Origin: an uncultured Prevotellaceae bacterium
Lineage (GTDB): Bacteria; Bacteroidota; Bacteroidia; Bacteroidales; Muribaculaceae
Direction: 5' to 3'
Length of the DNA: 10,744 nucleotides
NCBI GenBank assembly: GCA_946055125.1
Contig: CAMGFF010000051.1
Coordinates: 1-10,744, forward strand
Shown: positions 7,167 to 10,744 of the stretch, in pieces
How positions within the stretch are numbered: the stretch's first letter is position 1
Layout: every line of letters starts with the position of its first letter
Made by a program: the position numbers and the translations under genes
Notes under the pieces: model-generated
Databases searched by the model: none
Told to the model about the DNA's origin: nothing
The model's input: the letters and a program-made list of their open reading frames with translations, nothing else

Positions 7167-7922
7167 CTATATCAGCGTGAACCGCGACTTCAGCTCCCGG
7201 CTGAACCGCCGCCCCACAAGCACCTCATCTTCATTGAAGGGCGGGTAGAGTGTGCACTGAGTGGCCCCTATCAGCGTGAGATACCGCATATTCACGATAT
7301 ACGACTGGTGCGTCTGCACAAACTGCGGGTTGTAGGCCAGTATGTCGGCCGCCGACGTGCCTTTCTTCAGCTGCACGAAGCTGTGGTCGCTCAGCGCAAC
7401 CTCCCACACCTTGCGCCTTGTGCTGTAGCGGAAGTAGCCTATCTCGGCCGGACGCATGATGCGCATCTCATTGGTGATGGTCGCCGCCGTGAACACGTCG
7501 CCAAGCCCTGTGTCGCTGCTCCCTTTCAGCACATGGCTCCGCTTGCCGGTAATCGCCCGCCGGTAGCGCTGCACCGTCTTGTCGAGCTCCCACGCATTGA
7601 TGGGCTTCAGCAGATAATCCGATTCCTTGCCACCAAACGCCCGCTCCGAATAGTCCTTGTAGAAGCCCGTGAACATCACCACATAGGTGTCGGCTCGGTG
7701 CTGTAGCACTGTGTCGACAAATTCCAGCCCATTCCCGTCGGGCAGCTCTATGTCGAGAAACACCAGGTCGGGATCCGTGGCTGCAAGCATCTTCTCGCCA
7801 TCGGCAAGCGTCGCCGCCGAGCCGGCCACGTGCAGGTCGGGATAGTCGGTAAGCATTTCAGTGAGTTTCTCCACCGTGCACACATCGTCGTCGATTATCA
7901 GTACGTTCGATTTCACACCCAT
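7167..7922 (-). CDS. LytTR-family response regulator
   Basis: The 251-residue protein has two domains. Residues 5-125 form a CheY-like receiver: acidic pocket DDD (11-13), phospho-acceptor Asp57 in FLDIELP, Thr85 in MFTGF, and Lys106 in LLKP. All key residues are present, so phosphorylation should be possible. Residues 140-250 form a LytTR DNA-binding domain with the signature FVQTHQSYIVNMRYL (about 201-215), similar to the AgrA/LytR family HxSYxVN motif. Such proteins bind DNA through beta strands and often control surface, secretion or polysaccharide genes in Bacteroidota. Its usual partner, a LytS/YehU-like membrane kinase, is not in the window; upstream is non-coding DNA, downstream the TetR gene. 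It shares orientation with the efflux operon but has its own candidate promoter, so a regulatory link is possible but unproven. Confidence 0.93.
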   Translation of the reverse strand: MGVKSNVLIIDDDVCTVEKLTEMLTDYPDLHVAGSAATLADGEKMLAATDPDLVFLDIELPDGNGLEFVDTVLQHRADTYVVMFTGFYKDYSERAFGGKESDYLLKPINAWELDKTVQRYRRAITGKRSHVLKGSSDTGLGDVFTAATITNEMRIMRPAEIGYFRYSTRRKVWEVALSDHSFVQLKKGTSAADILAYNPQFVQTHQSYIVNMRYLTLIGATQCTLYPPFNEDEVLVGRRFSRELKSRFTLI

Positions 7923-7976
7923 AGTCGTTCAGGTTAAAAAATTTAAGTAAGCTTTGCTTTTTTGCCTTTCAATATG

Positions 7977-8008
7977 CAAAAATATGCAATCTTTTCCTTT
8001 CCTGCAAC
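7977..8008 (-). promoter_or_regulatory. Candidate promoter of the LytTR regulator
   Basis: The minus strand carries TATTTTTG (7984-7977), matching TAnnTTTG. GTTG (8008-8005), a weak -33 match, lies 20 bases upstream. The start codon at 7922 is 54 bases beyond the -7 element. The region is A/T-rich, so a chance match is possible. Confidence 0.4.
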
Positions 8009-8026
8009 GCCTCGAGCCCTTTCTCG

Positions 8027-8291
8027 TTACCATTCGGCTTCACATGCTGTCTATTCGGTCGAAATCAGTTACTATTCTGCAAAAAATAAGCAGGGCGCAC
8101 CATCACAGGCACGCCCATTTTTTTACTCTTTTTTCAGTAAATTATTCACAAAAAACTCATTCACCAAAATATATAAAACCAATATAATAGCACTCGGAAA
8201 TGGTTCATATCAGTACCACAAAATTAGAAATTAAAACCCTAACACACAACCCCCTCACTCCCCAAAAACCTATTTCGATTACCATTCGGCT
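8027..8291. repeat. Two direct copies of a 13-base sequence, 252 bases apart
   Basis: TTACCATTCGGCT occurs at 8027-8039 and again at 8279-8291, both preceded by a TTTC-containing stretch. A looser relative, TTACTATTCTG, lies between them near 8069. The copies flank the hairpin at 8093-8124. They may be a duplication remnant or binding sites; I do not recognise them. Confidence 0.5.
8093..8124. terminator. Terminator-like hairpin, probably for the holin/lysin transcript, possibly bidirectional
   Basis: GGGCG (8093-8097) pairs with CGCCC (8112-8116), and CC/GG pair further in around ATCACA. In minus-strand RNA the two positions between are U-G and G-U wobbles, giving a continuous 9-pair stem followed by TGCTTATTTTTT. 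In plus-strand RNA the same positions are C/A mismatches, but seven T follow almost at once. It would end the lysin message about 260 bases after its stop, or a plus-strand RNA. Confidence 0.55.
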
Positions 8292-8374
8292 CAAATCCGC
8301 GCCTAAACGTCAAAAATAAGTAACCATTTGTTTCCCAAAAAAAGTTAATATCCCCCCTCTTTAACCCGTAACCC

Positions 8375-8737
8375 CTATAAAGCCACATGAATCCACACCC
8401 CGCCTTTCTCGTTGATTGCCTCGCGCACCGGCAGCCCCAGCCGGCGCAGCAGCGCAAAGAGCCTCTTGTTATCCTCCCGGCTCCCGGCGGTGATGTCGGC
8501 AGCCTTTCCCAGCAGGTGGCGGCTGTTGCTCACTCCGCCCACTTTGCGGTTTAGCTCAGGGCAGCGGTAGCCGCTGTTCACCTTTATTGGGCGTTGCCAC
8601 GCCTCACGCAGTGGGTCGAGTACGGTTTCCGTAAGCTCCTTGAGTGCCTTCACTGCCTCGGCGGGTGGAGTGTTGTCGATGCCAAGCCTTCGTGCCGTGG
8701 CCGATTGCGTGAGCTCCTCTGTCGTGAAGTATTTCAT
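8375..8737 (-). CDS. M15-family peptidase (phage endolysin-like D-Ala-D-Ala carboxypeptidase domain)
   Basis: This 120-residue protein is a single M15 zinc-peptidase domain. The metal ligands are visible as SRHLLGKAADI (His74 and Asp81, the HxxxxxxD pattern) and WIHVAL (His117). IKVNSGYRCPELNRKVGG (51-68) matches the family segment before the first ligand. These enzymes cut peptidoglycan stem peptides or cross-links and are common as Bacteroidales phage or phage-like lysins. There is no signal peptide, so reaching the wall would need the upstream holin-like protein. The start overlaps the holin stop (ATGA) and has a near-perfect Shine-Dalgarno sequence 6 bases before it. The protein stops three residues after the last ligand; homologues I recall often continue with an NRxxVL-like tail, so it may be slightly shortened. 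A non-phage housekeeping role is possible. Confidence 0.88.
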   Translation of the reverse strand: MKYFTTEELTQSATARRLGIDNTPPAEAVKALKELTETVLDPLREAWQRPIKVNSGYRCPELNRKVGGVSNSRHLLGKAADITAGSREDNKRLFALLRRLGLPVREAINEKGGVWIHVAL

Positions 8738-9216
8738 GCCTCACCTCCTTTCTCCGCCTTCGTGAGCCGCTCGCGCAGCGCGTCCCACTTGCCGCCACAT
8801 GCCTCACCAAGCAGCCTCGCCAGTGTCCGGGCTGCCTCATCGGCCTCGGCCTGCTCCTTCTCGCTCGCTTTCTCATAGATGCTCTTCACCTCTATCAGTG
8901 CCTCACATATTGCCCCAAAGAGCGTGAGCACCGGTAGCATGGGCAGCTCGGCCTCTCCCATGAAGCGCAGATAGGCCACAGCACCAATCTGCATCGCGTC
9001 GATCACCGAGAGCGCAAAGAGCGCGTTGTAGTAGCGGCACACTTTGTCCACCGTGCGGCGCAGGGCCTTGCTGCGGCGTGCCTCGCCACGGCGCTTTGCC
9101 TTGCGAAGTCCGCTTGCCAGGTCGGCAAGCACGGCCAGCAGCACAAGCACATATTCGGCCAGCACAAGCCCCATCACCCACATCACGTCACTGAGATTGA
9201 AATTTGCGTTTTCCAT
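8734..9216 (-). CDS. Phage-holin-family small membrane protein
   Basis: This 160-residue protein has hydrophobic segments at about 11-35, 64-84 and 91-108. Between the first two lies a basic loop, ADLASGLRKAKRRGEARRSK (31-50), followed by LRRTVDKVCRYYN. The D-x-x-SG-x-RKA-x-x-RGE and RRTVDK features are typical of Bacteroidota proteins annotated as phage holin (TcdE/holin_4 type). The C-terminal 50 residues are charged, probably helical and cytoplasmic. A holin forms inner-membrane pores that release a lysin, and the next gene, overlapping by four bases, is an M15 peptidase, so the pair resembles a phage lysis cassette. A strong Shine-Dalgarno sequence (9226-9231) and a -7 element (9248-9255) precede it. 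No capsid, tail, integrase or replication genes are visible nearby, so the cassette may be domesticated or a remnant. Confidence 0.8.
   Translation of the reverse strand: MENANFNLSDVMWVMGLVLAEYVLVLLAVLADLASGLRKAKRRGEARRSKALRRTVDKVCRYYNALFALSVIDAMQIGAVAYLRFMGEAELPMLPVLTLFGAICEALIEVKSIYEKASEKEQAEADEAARTLARLLGEACGGKWDALRERLTKAEKGGEA
8744..8749 (-). promoter_or_regulatory. Strong ribosome binding site of the M15 peptidase
   Basis: The minus strand reads AAAGGAGGTGAGGC immediately before the ATG at 8737, with AGGAGG 6 bases upstream of it. It lies inside the holin coding region. Most other genes here lack such a site, so it both supports this start and marks the cassette as different. Confidence 0.8.
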
Positions 9217-9225
9217 AGTATTTTT

Positions 9226-9231
9226 CCTCCT
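9226..9231 (-). promoter_or_regulatory. Strong ribosome binding site of the holin-like gene
   Basis: The minus strand reads AAAAGGAGGAAAAATACT before the ATG at 9216, placing AGGAGG 9 bases upstream. This fixes the start codon of the holin-like gene and contrasts with the A-rich, SD-less leaders of the efflux and YeiH genes. Confidence 0.8.
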
Positions 9232-9247
9232 TTTCTCGTTTTTGCCG

Positions 9248-9255
9248 CAAAGTTA
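9248..9255 (-). promoter_or_regulatory. -7 promoter element of the holin/lysin cassette
   Basis: The minus strand reads TAACTTTG, an exact TAnnTTTG match 32 bases upstream of the holin ATG. The -33 region (GATTA at about 19 bases further) is weak. The location just before the Shine-Dalgarno sequence makes it the best promoter candidate for the two-gene transcript. Confidence 0.55.
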
Positions 9256-9378
9256 GCATTGCACACTATCCTTTTAATCTATAAAAAGTAACTATTTCCA
9301 CACAAATAACGATACTTTCTTGCCTAATTCAGTTTTTTTGCGGAAATTTGCAAGCGTTTTTTTAAGAATTGCTCTAAT

Positions 9379-9573
9379 ATGAAGAACATCTTGCTTTCAC
9401 TTGTAGCTGCCTCGCTCTCTGCTCTCAGCGCTCCTGGCGCACCTCATGCCCACCGGCGCCACCGCCACCTGCAAGTTCGCCCTGTAGCCCCCGGCTCACA
9501 GCCTCAAAAAACAAACTCCCTGTTTCGCTTGCATTTACCGCATTATTGCCGTAATTTTGCATCGATTTTCTAA
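9379..9573 (+). CDS. Doubtful small ORF with a hydrophobic N-terminus
   Basis: A 64-codon frame starts MKNILLSLVAASLSALSAPG, which looks like a signal peptide or small membrane peptide. After about residue 20 it becomes His/Arg/Pro-rich and unlike a folded protein. In the +1 frame from 9428 the DNA reads ALLAHLMPTGATATCKFAL and then stops at 9484-9486; joined by a one-base shift this would make a hydrophobic peptide of about 36 residues. Its 3' end overlaps the yeiH promoter (9528-9559), arguing against the long version. No promoter or Shine-Dalgarno sequence is clear. It may be a decayed small peptide gene or chance. Confidence 0.2.
   Translation: MKNILLSLVAASLSALSAPGAPHAHRRHRHLQVRPVAPGSQPQKTNSLFRLHLPHYCRNFASIF
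9528..9559 (+). promoter_or_regulatory. Promoter of the YeiH-family gene
   Basis: CTTG (9528-9531) is followed after 20 bases by TAATTTTG (9552-9559), a full Bacteroidota -7 match with an acceptable -33 TTG. The ATG at 9588 is 28 bases beyond the -7 element. The leader is A-rich with no Shine-Dalgarno sequence, as usual in this phylum. Confidence 0.7.
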
Positions 9574-9587
9574 CAAAATACTAAAAA

Positions 9588-10565
9588 ATGAAACAGTATA
9601 GTAGTCACATCTACATTGCCCTTCTCGCGATTATGTCGCTCTGCCTCCTCATGGACTACGTCCCCGGAGCCGCAGCAGTGGGCGCATGGGTCACACCACC
9701 CGTGGCCCTGTTCCTCGGTTTGGTCTTCGCCCTCACACTCGGTCAGCCATTCCCTAAGTTCAATAAAAAGGCATCGAAGATGCTCCTGCAATACTCCGTG
9801 GTGGGACTTGGCTTCGGCATGAACCTAACCGAGTCGCTCCGCTCCGGCTCCGAGGGAATGGCATTCACCGTGATTTCGGTGGCCGGCACCATGGTCATTG
9901 GCTGGCTCATTGGCCGCAAGCTACTCAAGGTCGATCGCATCACCTCCTATCTCATCAGCTCCGGCACCGCAATATGTGGCGGCAGCGCAATCGCCGCCGT
10001 GGGTCCCGTGGTTAAGGCCAAGGATGCCGAGATGTCGGTGTCGCTCGGCACCATCTTCATTCTCAATGCAATAGCACTATTCATCTTCCCGCCAATCGGC
10101 GAGATGCTGGGAATGACGCAGCAGCAATTCGGCACCTGGGCAGCAATAGCAATCCACGACACCAGCTCCGTAGTGGGCGCCGGTCAGGCCTTCGGCGAGG
10201 AAGCCCTCCAGATTGCCACCACCATCAAGCTCACCCGCGCCCTGTGGATTATCCCCCTCGCATTCGTGAGCATGTGGATTTTCAAGAGCAAAGGCCAGCG
10301 CGTGAGCATTCCCTGGTTCATACTCTTCTTCGTGCTCGCAATGGTGGTCAACACCTACCTCCTCGAGCCATCGCCCATAGGCAGCGCCATTGGCCACTTC
10401 ATCAACGGCATCGCACGCAAGTCGCTCACCGTAACCCTCTTCTTCATCGGCGCATCGCTCTCCCTCGACGTGCTGAAGACCGTGGGCATCAAGCCCCTCA
10501 TCCAGGGCGTGCTCCTCTGGGCAGTAATCTCCCTCTCCACCCTCGCCTACATCTACTGCTCCTAA
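9588..10565 (+). CDS. YeiH/UPF0324-family membrane protein (putative sulfate exporter)
   Basis: This 325-residue protein is almost entirely hydrophobic, with about ten likely membrane segments (first at 9-22, last at 305-322). Family markers are SSGTAICGGSAIAAVGPVV (124-142), preceded by the Gly-rich QYSVVGLGFGMNL (68-80), then AIHDTSSVVGAGQAFGEEAL (188-207) and TIKLTRALWI (212-221). These are the conserved blocks of UPF0324/YeiH (Cons_hypoth698). The family is annotated as a putative sulfate exporter, but I know of little direct transport proof, so the substrate is uncertain. The length is usual and the frame intact. It is the only complete plus-strand gene here, with its own promoter and a hairpin after the stop, so it is probably monocistronic. 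No LysR regulator, often adjacent in proteobacteria, is seen within the window. Confidence 0.93.
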   Translation: MKQYSSHIYIALLAIMSLCLLMDYVPGAAAVGAWVTPPVALFLGLVFALTLGQPFPKFNKKASKMLLQYSVVGLGFGMNLTESLRSGSEGMAFTVISVAGTMVIGWLIGRKLLKVDRITSYLISSGTAICGGSAIAAVGPVVKAKDAEMSVSLGTIFILNAIALFIFPPIGEMLGMTQQQFGTWAAIAIHDTSSVVGAGQAFGEEALQIATTIKLTRALWIIPLAFVSMWIFKSKGQRVSIPWFILFFVLAMVVNTYLLEPSPIGSAIGHFINGIARKSLTVTLFFIGASLSLDVLKTVGIKPLIQGVLLWAVISLSTLAYIYCS

Positions 10566-10590
10566 TCCCCCAATAAGAAATACGGAATAC

Positions 10591-10629
10591 AACGACGACG
10601 ATCCCGCGCATGGGAACGTCGTCGTCGTT
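10591..10629. terminator. Hairpin between convergent genes, probably a shared terminator
   Basis: AACGACGACGA (10591-10601) pairs with TCGTCGTCGTT (10619-10629). Inside, TCCC pairs with GGGA around GCGCAT, with a 3-base ACG bulge. It begins 25 bases after the YeiH stop and 33 bases after the stop of the minus-strand gene on the right. The T tails are modest on both sides (TGTTGTTATAT on plus; GTATTCCGTATTTCTT on minus). The arms are built from GAC/GTC triplets. Confidence 0.75.
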
Positions 10630-10662
10630 GTTGTTATATCCGCAAAAAAACCTCTCACCGGC

Positions 10663-10744
10663 TTAGAAGTGGCTGGAGCCGTCGAAGCAGTGGGTGCACA
10701 CCTTGCACTTGGGCAGCCCTATGGCGCGAATCAGCGTCTCAATG
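10663..10744 (-). CDS. C-terminus of a minus-strand protein, probably amidophosphoribosyltransferase-like
   Basis: Only the last 26 residues are in the window: IETLIRAIGLPKC, then KVCTHCFDGSSHF and a TAA stop. The Cys-x-x-Cys-Phe pattern followed by Gly resembles the C-terminal CLACFTG segment of PurF enzymes, where cysteines hold an iron-sulfur cluster. From memory, Bacteroidales amidophosphoribosyltransferases end with a very similar CTHCFDGSS sequence. If correct, it makes phosphoribosylamine in the first step of purine synthesis. The start and catalytic domains lie beyond the right edge, so the call rests on a short match to memory and no symbol is given. Confidence 0.55.
   Translation of the reverse strand, partial: IETLIRAIGLPKCKVCTHCFDGSSHF

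Larger units (their letters stand above)
7923..8374. other. Intergenic stretch between the LytTR regulator and the lysin gene
   Basis: These 452 bases are A/T-rich and hold no convincing gene; open frames on both strands lack family features. They contain a candidate promoter for the LytTR gene (7977-8008), a hairpin with T tracts (8093-8124) and a 13-base direct repeat (8027 and 8279). On the minus strand just past the lysin stop, the +1 frame encodes FEPNGNRNRFLG (about 8292-8257), loosely like the end of longer lysins; this may be chance. Confidence 0.6.

Noticed and set aside
7954..8234. Two short plus-strand frames in the LytTR-lysin spacer
   Set aside because: They have no motifs, no ribosome binding site, and run through terminator-like T tracts; composition is that of A/T-rich spacer.
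10077..10658. Minus-strand open frame of 193 codons opposite the YeiH gene
   Set aside because: It is Glu/Gly/His-rich, runs through the intergenic hairpin, and lies opposite conserved YeiH motifs.
1..10744. tRNA, rRNA, insertion sequence or CRISPR array
   Set aside because: I looked for tRNA-like arms, transposase motifs with terminal inverted repeats, and regular repeat-spacer units and saw none.

Overview
The window looks like chromosomal DNA from a member of the Bacteroidota, most likely the order Bacteroidales (Prevotella- or Muribaculaceae-like; the exact family is a guess). Three things point there. Several genes are preceded by the Bacteroidota -7 element TAnnTTTG, in two cases with a TTTG/TTG-like -33 element 19-20 bases upstream. 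Most start codons follow A/T-rich leaders without a strong Shine-Dalgarno sequence. The protein families and gene order (TetR-TolC-MFP-RND-PII-like, lone LytTR regulator, holin plus M15 lysin, YeiH) fit that order.

Layout. 1-333: the first codons of a minus-strand gene leaving the window, its long leader, and a very strong terminator hairpin. 334-7011: a minus-strand efflux operon, read TetR regulator, TolC-like outer membrane channel, lipoprotein membrane fusion protein, HAE1-type RND pump, then a small PII-like protein. A good promoter lies before the TetR gene (7035-7065) and the terminator lies at 264-312, so the whole set can be one transcript. 7167-7922: a LytTR response regulator without a neighbouring kinase. 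7923-8374: a non-coding stretch with a terminator hairpin and short direct repeats. 8375-9216: a two-gene lysis-type cassette (holin-like membrane protein, then M15 peptidase) with ATGA overlap and unusually strong Shine-Dalgarno sequences. 9217-9587: a divergent promoter region. 9588-10565: a plus-strand YeiH/UPF0324 membrane transporter. 10591-10629: a hairpin between convergent genes. 10663-10744: the C-terminus of a minus-strand protein resembling the end of an amidophosphoribosyltransferase.

How the genes work together. The TetR protein probably represses its own operon. MFP, RND pump and TolC channel would form a tripartite exporter from inner membrane/periplasm to the outside. The PII-like protein at the operon's end is the least expected member and might sense a small ligand and modulate the pump. 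The holin/lysin pair looks like a phage-derived module standing alone, since no other phage genes are visible. I did not find a wholly new system. The points most worth following are the PII-like partner of the pump, the free-standing lysis cassette with its repeats, and an eight-unit heptamer array inside the efflux operon.
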